A stretch of 64,000 bases of DNA from Polaribacter batillariae (lineage in GTDB: Bacteria > Bacteroidota > Bacteroidia > Flavobacteriales > Flavobacteriaceae). Below, in pieces: positions 34,050 through 42,865 of this stretch. Where the stretch lies: contig NZ_CP071795.1 of NCBI RefSeq assembly GCF_017498485.1, forward strand, positions 2,604,001 to 2,668,000, in the 5' to 3' direction. The translations under genes and the position numbers were made by a program. The number at the start of each line of letters is the position of its first letter. Positions within the stretch are counted from its first letter, which is position 1. The notes under the pieces are model-generated. The model had not been told where the DNA came from, searched no databases, and saw only the letters and a list, made by a program, of their open reading frames with translations.

Positions 34050-34086
34050 ATAAGACCTTTTAAGTGAATTACTTAAAAGGTCTTAA
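34050..34086 (-). terminator. Terminator downstream of lpd
   Basis: AAGACCTTTTAAGT and ACTTAAAAGGTCTT form a perfect 14-bp stem around GAATT, 45 nt after the lpd stop codon. Confidence 0.75.
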
Positions 34087-34130
34087 TTATAGTTATTTTA
34101 AACATTTCAAAAAAAAGAAACATTTAAAAA

Positions 34131-35531
34131 TTATGCATTTAAAGGTTTTCCATCCCAAGCCGCTTTTGCAGCTTCTTTTACAGCTTCAGAATACGTTGGG
34201 TGACCATGACAAATTCTTGCCAAATCTTCTGCAGACGCCCTGTATTCCATTGCAACTGCAGCTTCCATAATTAAGTCAGCAACTCTTGCGCCAACCATAT
34301 GAACGCCTAAAATTTCATCCGTATTTTTATCTGCCAAAACTTTTACAAATCCGTCTATATCTCCACTTGCACGAGACCTACCTAAAGCTCTCATCGAAAA
34401 TTTACCAGCTTTATAATCAACTTTTGCTTCTTTTAATTCGTCTTCAGTTTTACCAACTGCCGCAACTTCTGGCCATGTATAAACGATTCCTGGAATTAAA
34501 TTATAATCGATATGTGGTTTTTCACCAGCTAAATATTCAGCAACAACAACACCTTCTTCTTCTGCTTTGTGTGCTAACATTGCACCTTTTACAACATCAC
34601 CAATTGCGTAAATATTGTTTATATTGGTTTGTAAATGATCGTTTACAGAAATTTGCCCACGCTCATTTACTTCCACACCAACTTTTTCTAAACCTAAACC
34701 TTCTGTATATGCTTTTCTACCAACAGAAACCAAGCAATAATCTCCAGAAAACTCAATTTCTCTATCTTTTTTATCAGTTGCTTTTACTGTAATTGTATCA
34801 CCATTTCTTTCAACAGCGCTTACTTTATGACTTGTGGCAAATTTAACACCTTGTTTCTTTAACACCTTTTGTAATTCTTTAGAAACATCAGCATCCATTC
34901 CTGGCACAATCTTGTCCATATATTCTATTACGGTAACATTTGCCCCTAATCTTTTATATACAGAACCTAATTCTAAACCAATTACACCACCACCAATTAC
35001 CAATAAATCTTTAGGAATTTCGGATAATTTTAAAGCCTCTGTAGAAGTAATAATTCTTTCTTTATCAATATTAATAAAAGGTAAAGAAGATGGTTTTGAG
35101 CCAGTTGCAATAATAATGTTTGTTCCTTCTATTGTTTCTGAAGAACCATCATTTTTTGTGATTTTCACATGTGTTTTATCTTCAAAAGAACCTAAACCTT
35201 CAAAAACATCAATGTTGTTTTTGTCCATTAAGTATTTGATTCCTCCAGTGGTTGTTACTACAACTTTTGCTTTTCTCTCTATCATTTTTCCGAAATCTAT
35301 TTTCGGAGTTTCTACCGTAATTCCATGCTCTTCAAAATGATTTACAGCGTCGTAATAATGATGTGAAGAATCTAACAATGCTTTTGAAGGAATACAACCC
35401 ACATTTAAACAAGTGCCGCCTAAAGTTGCATATTTTTCTATAATTGCTACTTTTTTACCCAATTGAGAAGCTCTAACCGCAGCAATATATCCTCCAGGAC
35501 CAGAACCAATTACAATAATATCGTATTTCAT
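34131..35531 (-). CDS. lpd: Dihydrolipoyl dehydrogenase
   Basis: A 466-residue flavoprotein, the E3 subunit of 2-oxoacid dehydrogenase complexes, which reoxidises dihydrolipoamide with NAD+. The FAD site GSGPGGYIAA is at residues ~9-18, the redox disulfide GGTCLNVGCIPSK at ~38-50, the NAD-binding GGGVIGLELGSVYKR at ~180, the second FAD motif YAIGDVV at ~310, and the C-terminal catalytic HPTYSEAVKEAA. The length is typical. The gene stands alone with a strong hairpin behind it. Confidence 0.96.
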   Translation of the reverse strand: MKYDIIVIGSGPGGYIAAVRASQLGKKVAIIEKYATLGGTCLNVGCIPSKALLDSSHHYYDAVNHFEEHGITVETPKIDFGKMIERKAKVVVTTTGGIKYLMDKNNIDVFEGLGSFEDKTHVKITKNDGSSETIEGTNIIIATGSKPSSLPFINIDKERIITSTEALKLSEIPKDLLVIGGGVIGLELGSVYKRLGANVTVIEYMDKIVPGMDADVSKELQKVLKKQGVKFATSHKVSAVERNGDTITVKATDKKDREIEFSGDYCLVSVGRKAYTEGLGLEKVGVEVNERGQISVNDHLQTNINNIYAIGDVVKGAMLAHKAEEEGVVVAEYLAGEKPHIDYNLIPGIVYTWPEVAAVGKTEDELKEAKVDYKAGKFSMRALGRSRASGDIDGFVKVLADKNTDEILGVHMVGARVADLIMEAAVAMEYRASAEDLARICHGHPTYSEAVKEAAKAAWDGKPLNA

Positions 35532-35667
35532 AAGTACCTTTGTTTTTATTTTTTTGACAACCTTTCGGTTTCAATTTTAAATATAGTTGACAAAAATACG
35601 GATATTTTTACAGAATAAAGTGAGAATTACGTAGTTTTACCACTATAATTATTATAATATTTTACCC

Positions 35668-36141
35668 ATGAAAATTCTTAAAAAAATACTGTTAGTTTTA
35701 CTTGTGTTATTTGTAATCGCACAATTTTTTAGCCCCGAAAAAAATGATGGAGATATGGCTTCTGTAGAACCATTTTTAATGGAAACATATCCGCCAGCAG
35801 ATGTAAAAGAGATTTTAAAAATCACTTGTTTCGATTGCCATAGCAATAAAACAATATATCCATGGTATTATAAAATTACTCCTGTAAATTATTGGTTAGC
35901 AGACCATATTAAAGATGGAAAAAAACACCTAAATTTCTCTGCTTGGAACGATTATTCTATGAAGAAGAAAGAGCATAAAATGGACGAGTTACACGAAGAA
36001 GTAGAGAAAGGAGAAATGCCTTTAAAATCGTACACATGGACCCACGCAAATGCCAATTTAACGCAAGCACAAATAGATGCAGTTGTGGCTTGGGGAAAAA
36101 GAGTGCAAACAGAATATAAATCGAAAATGCAAGCCAAATAA
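35668..36141 (+). CDS. Heme-binding domain protein (CxxCH)
   Basis: A 157-residue protein with an N-terminal membrane anchor (residues ~5-22) and a heme-binding domain (PF14376 type) with the c-type heme motif CFDCH at ~54-58, WYYKITPVNYW, and the C-terminal AQIDAVVAWGKRV. It is expected to face the periplasm and bind a covalent heme; the electron partner is unknown. Its stop codon is directly followed by the TTG start of the glycosyltransferase, so the two are probably coupled. Confidence 0.85.
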   Translation: MKILKKILLVLLVLFVIAQFFSPEKNDGDMASVEPFLMETYPPADVKEILKITCFDCHSNKTIYPWYYKITPVNYWLADHIKDGKKHLNFSAWNDYSMKKKEHKMDELHEEVEKGEMPLKSYTWTHANANLTQAQIDAVVAWGKRVQTEYKSKMQAK

Positions 36142-37380
36142 TTGCAAAAAAAATCGCTATTAATAATTGGTTATGTTTGGGTAGAACCCAATTCTTCTGC
36201 TGCAGGAAAAAGAATGTTGCAGTTAATCAATCAGTTTTTAGAACGAGATTATAAAATTACTTTTGCTTCGTATGCCATAAAAAGCGAAAAAGCAATCGAT
36301 TTAAATATGCTAGGAATTAGTGAGGTTTCTATTGAATTAAACAATACTTCTTTTGATGTTTTTATAAAAAATTTGCAACCAGAAATGGTGTTGTTTGATC
36401 GTTTTATGGTGGAAGAACAATTTGGGTGGCGAGTTGCAGAAAATTGCCCAAAAGCAATTCGAATTTTAGACACAGAAGATTTACATTGTTTGCGAAAAAC
36501 CAGAGAAATCTGTTTAAAAAGTAAAGTAGATTTTTCTATTGATGAACTCCTAAAACAGGATATTACCAAAAGAGAAATCGTAGCTATTTTAAGATGCGAT
36601 TTGTCTTTAATAATTTCTACTTTCGAAATAGAATTGCTAAAAAATACCTTTAAAATAAAAGATTCTTTATTGCTTTATGTTCCTTTTCTTTTTGATGAAA
36701 TAGACGAAACTCATCAGCATAAATGGAAAAATTTTGAAGAAAGAGATCACTTTATTTTTATTGGAAATTTTTATCACAAACCCAATGTAGATGCTGTTTT
36801 AACTTTGAAAAATAAAGTTTGGAAAGAGGTTAGAAAGCAATTGCCAAAAGCAGAAATGCATATTTATGGGGCGTATGTAAACCAACAAATACAACAACTG
36901 CACAATAAAAATGAGGGGTTTATTATTAAAGGTTTTGCAGAAGATGCCCATAAAGTTGTTGGCAATGCAAAAGTGGTTTTAGCACCTATAAATTTTGGAG
37001 CAGGAATTAAAGGTAAATTAACAGAAGCCATGCTTTGTGGAACGCCAAGTGTAACCACTTCAATTGGAGTAGAAGGGATGTCTAATAACTTGCCTTGGAA
37101 TGGTTTTGTAGTGGATAATTATTCTGAATTTGTATCAAAATCAGTTCAATTATATTCGGATAAAAATATTTGGGAACAATCTCAAAAAAATGGTGTAGAA
37201 ATTATCAATTCGATTTACAGCAAAGAAAAAAACGGAGACTTATTTTTCAATAAAATAGAAGAAATTCAATATCATTTAGAAAACCATAGAACGAATAATT
37301 TTATGGGAAGTTTGTTACGACATCAAACTTTACAAGCCACAAAATATATGAGTAAATGGATTGAAGCTAAGAATAAATAA
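36142..37380 (+). CDS. Glycosyltransferase, family 4-like
   Basis: A 412-residue GT-B enzyme. The N-terminal Rossmann part begins KKSLLIIGYVWVEP, and the C-terminal part has FIFIGNFYHKPN, then EGFIIKGFAED and the donor-binding VLAPINFGAGIKGKLTEAML. The TTG at 36142 directly after the upstream stop is taken as start, because the first ATG in frame is ~34 residues inside the conserved fold. Sugar and acceptor are unknown. It is likely co-transcribed with the heme-binding gene. Confidence 0.82.
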   Translation: MQKKSLLIIGYVWVEPNSSAAGKRMLQLINQFLERDYKITFASYAIKSEKAIDLNMLGISEVSIELNNTSFDVFIKNLQPEMVLFDRFMVEEQFGWRVAENCPKAIRILDTEDLHCLRKTREICLKSKVDFSIDELLKQDITKREIVAILRCDLSLIISTFEIELLKNTFKIKDSLLLYVPFLFDEIDETHQHKWKNFEERDHFIFIGNFYHKPNVDAVLTLKNKVWKEVRKQLPKAEMHIYGAYVNQQIQQLHNKNEGFIIKGFAEDAHKVVGNAKVVLAPINFGAGIKGKLTEAMLCGTPSVTTSIGVEGMSNNLPWNGFVVDNYSEFVSKSVQLYSDKNIWEQSQKNGVEIINSIYSKEKNGDLFFNKIEEIQYHLENHRTNNFMGSLLRHQTLQATKYMSKWIEAKNK

Positions 37381-37451
37381 GCCGTTTTTAGGTTGTATTT
37401 TTAATATTCAGTAAAAAATTATACCATTTATTATTTTATATTAAATTCAGG

Positions 37452-38858
37452 TTAATAAGAATTTAAGCTAGATATTTTTCTAAAAACAAGGTTTCCTGTT
37501 CCTGTTACTTCTATTTTCTTTTCAGAAGCGGTATTTCCATTTTTTAATAGTTGAATCGTAAAGGTGTTTTTTCCTTTTTGTAGAGGAATTCTAGTATAAT
37601 AGATTTTTTGAGGCAAACTTTGCCAATTTCTAGTATCTGCACCTTCTGTTATGGAGTTAAAAATACCTAGCAATGCTCCTAAATCTTCATTTTTATCTCT
37701 TACTAAATATTCAGAAGTTTTTTTCACTGCCAAACGTAATGCTACTTTTCCTATTTCTCTTAGGGTTCTGTCTTTTAAGGTCTTAAACGCTATTTCTTCG
37801 TAATTTTGAGCAAGCTGAAAATGGTAGGTTTCTACAGAATCTTTTTTTATTGTAGCATCTGTAAAATAAGGGTGCCTTGCGACATATTTAGGAAATGCGA
37901 CGTTAAAAACACTAATATCAGAAAATTTATTTTTTTTATTTTTCTTATTGCTAATAGGTATTGGTATATTAAGATTTAATTCTTTATTATAGATGGTAAC
38001 AATACCTGTTTCTTTTCCTGGCAAAATGGTAAATGCAAAATTATTTTCGTCTTTATAAGGAATTAATCCATTTTCCCAAAAAATAATTACTTCGCCATTG
38101 CTGTTGTTTTTTTCTGTATAATCGTAATTTAAAAGCTTTTTGTAACGTAAAAACTCATTTGTAAAACCTAAATGTTTTGCAGTTCTTAAAAGATCTTCTT
38201 TTAATTGGTTTGGAATATCGACTCCAAAATAATGCCCTTCGTTTTTTAAATACAAATCAACAGCATTTCTGTAAGAAATAAATGCGTCGTTTATATTTCC
38301 AGAAGATTCATACAGCATGCCTTGCAAGCTTAATGCAAAAGCATCTGTGGTATATCTATTTTTTTGGTCACTTGGGTATTTTTCGTTTATTTGTTGAAGC
38401 TGTAAATTTATTTTTCTAACTTCTACCAAAGCTTCATCGAACTTGTTTAAAAAAGTATAATTTAAAGCTTTGTAATAATGGATTGCCACTTTTTCGAAAT
38501 CTTCGCCTAAATAGGCTTCTTGTTCTGGGTTTAAAAGTGTGCCCAATATTTTGCCACCAACATCTCTTTTATTTTCTAAAATAAAATCGTCTGCTTTATT
38601 TAAAAAGGTATTGCTTAATTCGTAATCGTTATCTAAATAAGCAACTTTTCCTTTTTCTAAATAATAGAGTAATAAATTTCTATCTTTTTTTAGAAACTTG
38701 TTTTTGTCTAATTTTTCGAGTGCTAATTGGGTGTTTCCGTTTTGTAATTCTTGTTGAAATGCTTCACTTTTTACATTATAGGTACTGCCGCAACTGCTTA
38801 AAAAAAGTAATACAAACAAGTTGTAGATTATTATTTTTAATGAAATTGGATTTCTCAT
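37452..38858 (-). CDS. Lipoprotein of the COG3014 type
   Basis: A 468-residue lipoprotein: a signal segment ending LFLSSCGST gives the lipobox with Cys at ~23. Residues ~40-220 are helical and repeat-like (ALEKLDKNKF, FDEALVEVRKINLQLQQ, SSGNINDAFISYRNAVDLY). The rest is beta-rich. Proteins of this type occur beside LpoB-like proteins, as here. A strong hairpin sits 14 nt upstream of its start codon, between it and the LpoB-like gene. Confidence 0.75.
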   Translation of the reverse strand: MRNPISLKIIIYNLFVLLFLSSCGSTYNVKSEAFQQELQNGNTQLALEKLDKNKFLKKDRNLLLYYLEKGKVAYLDNDYELSNTFLNKADDFILENKRDVGGKILGTLLNPEQEAYLGEDFEKVAIHYYKALNYTFLNKFDEALVEVRKINLQLQQINEKYPSDQKNRYTTDAFALSLQGMLYESSGNINDAFISYRNAVDLYLKNEGHYFGVDIPNQLKEDLLRTAKHLGFTNEFLRYKKLLNYDYTEKNNSNGEVIIFWENGLIPYKDENNFAFTILPGKETGIVTIYNKELNLNIPIPISNKKNKKNKFSDISVFNVAFPKYVARHPYFTDATIKKDSVETYHFQLAQNYEEIAFKTLKDRTLREIGKVALRLAVKKTSEYLVRDKNEDLGALLGIFNSITEGADTRNWQSLPQKIYYTRIPLQKGKNTFTIQLLKNGNTASEKKIEVTGTGNLVFRKISSLNSY

Positions 38859-38871
38859 AAAATCTAATGTT

Positions 38872-38910
38872 AAAAAGCTTTCCTAGGGTAAGTTATAGGA
38901 AAGCTTTTTT
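38872..38910 (-). terminator. Hairpin between the LpoB-like gene and the COG3014 lipoprotein
   Basis: AAAAAGCTTTCCTA pairs with TAGGAAAGCTTTTTT around a short loop. On the minus strand it follows the LpoB-like gene and precedes the lipoprotein start codon by 14 nt, so it should reduce or control expression of the lipoprotein. Confidence 0.75.
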
Positions 38911-38933
38911 ATATAATTTAAGGTTTAAAAAAA

Positions 38934-39521
38934 TTAATTTTTAATGTATTTTTTAATTTTCTTATCACCAATCCAAACTTTTTCGTTGGTTTGTATGTTT
39001 GTAAGTTCTAAATCTATTTGATAATAAACTACTTTTTGTCTTCCTAATGCATCTACAATCGAGTTGATGTTTCCTTGCAACATAAAATCTGCACCTGCTT
39101 CTAAACCAAACTTTTTAACGGTAGATAAAGAAGCGTTTTCTTGTTGGTCTGCACGTTCTGCTCTTAACTCTTCTCTCATTTTACCTCCAGAAACAATACG
39201 CGCATTTTGTCTTTTTATAAATGCTTTTTCTATTTCTTTCGTAAAAGTTTCGGCATCTATATGTTCGTGTGTTTTATTACGCACCAAACCAACAATTATA
39301 ATTGGTTTTTTTCCGTTTTCTTGTACAAAATCTGTTAGCCAATTTCCTCTAAGAATTTCGTCTGTTAACTCCTCTGAAGCCAGTCTAGAATCTGTGTCGT
39401 TCCATCTTCCGCTAATATCTACTTGATCGTTTGTGTTGATGCGTACTACTTTTCTAGAACAAGAATTTAAGGTTAAAACTGCTACTGCAAGTATAAGGCC
39501 GATTGTTATTAATTTTTTCAT
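38934..39521 (-). CDS. LpoB-like penicillin-binding protein activator
   Basis: A 195-residue lipoprotein: signal peptide with lipobox LTLNSCSRK (Cys ~21), followed by a domain with NWLTDFVQENGKKPIIIVGLVRNKTHEHID and EAGADFMLQGNINSIVD, as in the LpoB/COG3417 family. In E. coli LpoB activates PBP1b from the outer membrane. Here the exact partner is unknown. It lies 30 nt after the small exported protein gene and before the COG3014 lipoprotein, all on one strand. Confidence 0.85.
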   Translation of the reverse strand: MKKLITIGLILAVAVLTLNSCSRKVVRINTNDQVDISGRWNDTDSRLASEELTDEILRGNWLTDFVQENGKKPIIIVGLVRNKTHEHIDAETFTKEIEKAFIKRQNARIVSGGKMREELRAERADQQENASLSTVKKFGLEAGADFMLQGNINSIVDALGRQKVVYYQIDLELTNIQTNEKVWIGDKKIKKYIKN

Positions 39522-39551
39522 TACTGTTATTGATTTGTTTTTTTTATTAAA

Positions 39552-39956
39552 TTATAAAATGAGTCCGTAAAATAGTCCTAAACTTAACATTGTGTTAAAT
39601 TGAGACCAGTTATTACTGTAATATCCGTTATAATAATTATCTGCTGGGTATTCGTATTCTATATATTGCGTGTTTTTAGCACGTTCCATTCTTTCTTGGT
39701 GCCTCCATAAACGGCTATTGGCTCTATATTTTCTTCTTAAATTTCTTAAATCTCGCCGATCTTGTAAAGGATCTATAGCTTTATAAGTTTCTTGGCTTGT
39801 AGTACCTTGTGTTAAGGTAGTTTCTTTATAGGTGTTTAAATAAACAGCCATACTTTTTTTATAATTTGGGTTTTGATCCAACACTTCCTCTTGAGCAAAA
39901 CCTAAGAAAGTTGTAAAAAAAGCAATTAAGTAAAATGCGAAATGTCTCTTTTTCAT
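39552..39956 (-). CDS. Small exported hypothetical protein
   Basis: A 134-residue protein with a signal peptide (KKRHFAFYLIAFFTTFLGFAQ). The mature part is basic in the middle (RRDLRNLRRKYRANSRLWRH) and rich in Tyr and Asn near the end (YYNGYYSNNW). I do not recognise a domain. I chose the start at 39956 over the ATG at 39992 because it begins the signal peptide. It opens the operon with the LpoB-like gene and the COG3014 lipoprotein. Confidence 0.7.
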   Translation of the reverse strand: MKKRHFAFYLIAFFTTFLGFAQEEVLDQNPNYKKSMAVYLNTYKETTLTQGTTSQETYKAIDPLQDRRDLRNLRRKYRANSRLWRHQERMERAKNTQYIEYEYPADNYYNGYYSNNWSQFNTMLSLGLFYGLIL

Positions 39957-40285
39957 AAATTGAATGATTAAATTATAGGCAAAATTAAGCATAAAAGACG
40001 TGAAGCTTTTTGCAATAACAACAGTTTAACGTTTATTTAGCAATAAAAAAATAAGTGTTTTTAGCATTAAGTAAGGTAATTGGCAGTCTTTTATATAGTT
40101 AGGTAAACCAACTAAAAAAACGGACAAATAAAGAATTTCTTAAAACCAACAATCCTCGAAGAAGAACCAGAGAGGTATTTCGCGGCTTTTATTTTCACTT
40201 AAAAAGGGCAACCCAAATACTGTATTTAGATTCCTGTTTTCAAAAAAGGAAACCCTGAGGCAGAACCTCGAGGATTTCTTTTCGA
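39957..40285. other. Intergenic region with dispersed repeat
   Basis: No gene is seen in these ~330 bases. The left part should contain the promoter of the small exported protein gene. The right part (40209-40290) is a copy of dispersed repeat family B. Confidence 0.55.
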
Positions 40286-40290
40286 TTAAA
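40209..40290. repeat. Dispersed repeat, family B, copy 2
   Basis: Read on the minus strand it gives TTTAATCGAAAAGAAATCC, CTGCCTCAGGGTTT and AACAGGAATCTAAATACAG, the same blocks in the same order as at 30746-30845. It touches the stop codon of the M3 peptidase gene. Confidence 0.65.
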
Positions 40291-42307
40291 CCAACCCTGC
40301 TCTTTTTAACAAAGCATCTGGTTTGGGTTCTTTTCCTCTAAAACGCTTGTATAAAATCATTGGTTTTTCTGTGCCTCCCTTAGAAAGTACGTTTTCTTTA
40401 AATTTGGTCGCTACTTTTTTGTTAAAAATTCCTTCTTCTAAAAAGTATTCAAAAGCATCTGCATCTAAAACTTCTGCCCATTTATAAGAATAATATCCAG
40501 CAGAATATCCACCTTGAAAAATATGCGAAAAAGCAGTGCTCATTGCATTTTCTGCAACATCTGGGTATAATTCTGTTGCTGCAAAAGCTTTGTTTTCAAA
40601 ATCTTTAACATTTTTTATTTCAGATGGGTTGGTGCTATGCCAACTCATATCTAACAAACCAAAACTTAATTGACGAAGTGTTTGCATTCCTTCATGAAAA
40701 CTTGCAGATTCTTTTATTTTTTCTACATATTTCATAGGAATTATTTCTCCTGTTTTGTAGTGTTTTGCAAAGATTTCTAAAGCTTCTTTTTCGTAACACC
40801 AATTTTCTAAAACCTGACTTGGTAGTTCTACAAAATCCCAAGAAACCGAAGTTCCAGACAAACTATTGTAAGTTGTATTGGCCAACATGCCATGTAGCGC
40901 ATGCCCGAATTCGTGAAACAGTGTAGTTACCTCATTAAAAGTTAAAAGCGATGGTTTTGTTGGTGTGGGTTTTGTAAAATTACATACGATAGAAACATGA
41001 GGTCTTTCATTTACGCCGTTTTTAACTTGCTGAGGTTTGTAAGACGTCATCCAAGCACCATTTCGTTTGCCTTTTCTTGGATGAAAATCGGCATAAAAAA
41101 CGGCTATAAAATTGCCATTTGTATCGGTTACATTGTAGGTTTTTACATCTTCGTGATATTTATCGATGTTAAAAACTTCTTCGAACTGCAAGTCGTACAA
41201 ACGATTTGCAATTTTAAACACACCATTAATTACATTTTCTAATTTAAAATAGGGTTTTAAAATTTCTTGGTCTAAATTAAAAATTTCTTTTTTTAATTTT
41301 TCTGAATAATAGGCACCATCCCATTTTTGAAGTTGGTCTATTCCATCTAATTTTTTGGCGTATTTTTCTAATTTTTCAAATTCTTTTTTAGCAGCAGGTT
41401 TTGCTTTTTCTAGCAATTCTTTCGAAAAATCGAGTACTTTTTTAGGTGTTTCTGCCATTCTTTCTTCTAAAACAAAATGTGCATGTGTTTTATAGCCCAA
41501 TAAATGGGCTCTTTTATGGCGCAGTTTTACAATGTCTAAAACAATTTGTTCGTTGTTGTTTTTATTATTTTGAAAACCTTTTTTACCGGCTGTAATTGCC
41601 AACTTTTTACGTAGTTCTCTATTATCTGCATAGGTCATAAAAGGGATGTAACTTGGGTAATCTAGTGTAAATATCCATCCTTCTTTGCCTTTTTCATTAG
41701 CCAGTTGTTTTGCAGCTTCTTTGGCAGAATCTGGCAATCCAGCAAGATCTTTTTCATTTGTTAAATGCATTTCAAACGCATTGGTTTCTGCCAAAACATT
41801 TTCACCAAATTGTAAAGATAGTTTAGATAATTGGGTGTCTATTTTTCGGAGTTCTGCTTTATCACTTTCGTTTAAATTCGCACCATTTCTTGCAAAACTT
41901 TTGTATTGTTTGTCTAACAACATTTCTTGCTCTGGTGTTAACTCTAAACTTTCTTTAGCATTAAAGACCTCTTTTACTCTTTTAAAAAGTGCTTCATTTA
42001 AAGTAATATCGTTTTTAAATTCACTTAACCAAGGAGAAACTTCTTGCGCTATTTTTTGAATTTCGTCATTGGTTTCTGCAGAGTTTAAATTAAAGAAAAT
42101 ACTGGTAATTCTATTTAATTTTTCGCCAGTAAAATCTAAAGCAACTGTAGTATTTTCGAAAGTTGGTTTTTCTGTGTTTTTAACAATTGCATGTATTTCG
42201 TTTTTTGCAATTTCTATGGCTTTTTTTATAGCGGGTTTATAATGCTCGTTTGTAATTTTAGAAAAAGGAGCCGTATTAAAATCTTGTAAAAGTGGGTTTT
42301 TAGTCAT
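40286..42307 (-). CDS. M3-family metallopeptidase (oligopeptidase A / Dcp type)
   Basis: A 673-residue cytosolic zinc peptidase of the thimet/oligopeptidase group. The HEXXH motif is in TLFHEFGHALHGML (~residue 462), with the third ligand Glu in the following helix, and the C-terminal YYSYKWAEVLDADAF and FRGKEPKPDALLKRAGL match the family. There is no signal peptide. Such enzymes degrade short peptides. It is transcribed after purK and purE on the same strand, separated by a terminator. Confidence 0.9.
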   Translation of the reverse strand: MTKNPLLQDFNTAPFSKITNEHYKPAIKKAIEIAKNEIHAIVKNTEKPTFENTTVALDFTGEKLNRITSIFFNLNSAETNDEIQKIAQEVSPWLSEFKNDITLNEALFKRVKEVFNAKESLELTPEQEMLLDKQYKSFARNGANLNESDKAELRKIDTQLSKLSLQFGENVLAETNAFEMHLTNEKDLAGLPDSAKEAAKQLANEKGKEGWIFTLDYPSYIPFMTYADNRELRKKLAITAGKKGFQNNKNNNEQIVLDIVKLRHKRAHLLGYKTHAHFVLEERMAETPKKVLDFSKELLEKAKPAAKKEFEKLEKYAKKLDGIDQLQKWDGAYYSEKLKKEIFNLDQEILKPYFKLENVINGVFKIANRLYDLQFEEVFNIDKYHEDVKTYNVTDTNGNFIAVFYADFHPRKGKRNGAWMTSYKPQQVKNGVNERPHVSIVCNFTKPTPTKPSLLTFNEVTTLFHEFGHALHGMLANTTYNSLSGTSVSWDFVELPSQVLENWCYEKEALEIFAKHYKTGEIIPMKYVEKIKESASFHEGMQTLRQLSFGLLDMSWHSTNPSEIKNVKDFENKAFAATELYPDVAENAMSTAFSHIFQGGYSAGYYSYKWAEVLDADAFEYFLEEGIFNKKVATKFKENVLSKGGTEKPMILYKRFRGKEPKPDALLKRAGLV

Positions 42308-42325
42308 GAAAAATTTGTTTAAAAA

Positions 42326-42367
42326 ATTAAAGAAACCTCACAAATAAAAAATCTGTGAGGTCTTTAA
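42326..42367 (-). terminator. Terminator downstream of purE
   Basis: AAGAAACCTCACA and TGTGAGGTCTTTAA form a stem about 20 nt after the purE stop codon, with a T-rich 3' side on the minus strand. Confidence 0.65.
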
Positions 42368-42383
42368 TATTGTGCGAAGGTAC

Positions 42384-42863
42384 TTATCTTTTTACGTTTT
42401 CAGAAGCTTTTTCAACTTTCAGTTTTAAACCTTCTTTATAAGCGATTATTTTATCTAAAACACATTTGTCTGAAGCGCCAATGATTTGGGCTGCCAAAAT
42501 ACCTGCATTTTTTGCACCATCTAAAGCAACAGTTGCTACAGGAACACCTCCTGGCATTTGTAAAATCGATAGAACAGAATCCCAACCATCTATAGAATTT
42601 CTACTTTTTATAGGAACACCAATAACTGGCAAAGGGCTCATAGAAGCCACCATTCCTGGTAAATGTGCTGCACCTCCAGCACCAGCAATTATTACTTGAA
42701 TACCACGTAAATGGGCATTTTTAGAATAATCTACTAATTTTTCTGGAGTTCTGTGAGCAGATACAATATCTACTTCTATTTGAATATCTAAACTCTCTAA
42801 AATATCGATTGCTTCTTCCATTATTGGAAGATCTGAATCGCTTCCCATTATTATTCCTACCAT
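42384..42863 (-). CDS. purE: 5-(carboxyamino)imidazole ribonucleotide mutase
   Basis: A 159-residue class I PurE, which moves the carboxyl group of N5-CAIR to give CAIR in purine synthesis. It has the N-terminal GIIMGSDSDLPIMEEA, VDIVSAHRTPEK with the catalytic His, and IIAGAGGAAHLPGMVAS. The gene begins 2 nt after purK ends, so both steps are encoded by one transcript. Confidence 0.95.
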   Translation of the reverse strand: MVGIIMGSDSDLPIMEEAIDILESLDIQIEVDIVSAHRTPEKLVDYSKNAHLRGIQVIIAGAGGAAHLPGMVASMSPLPVIGVPIKSRNSIDGWDSVLSILQMPGGVPVATVALDGAKNAGILAAQIIGASDKCVLDKIIAYKEGLKLKVEKASENVKR

Positions 42864-42865
42864 AA

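Noticed and set aside
34286..34792. Long plus-strand frames over lpd (168 residues, two of them)
   Set aside because: They are antisense shadows of the strongly conserved lpd gene and have Leu/Gln/Tyr-rich composition without motifs.
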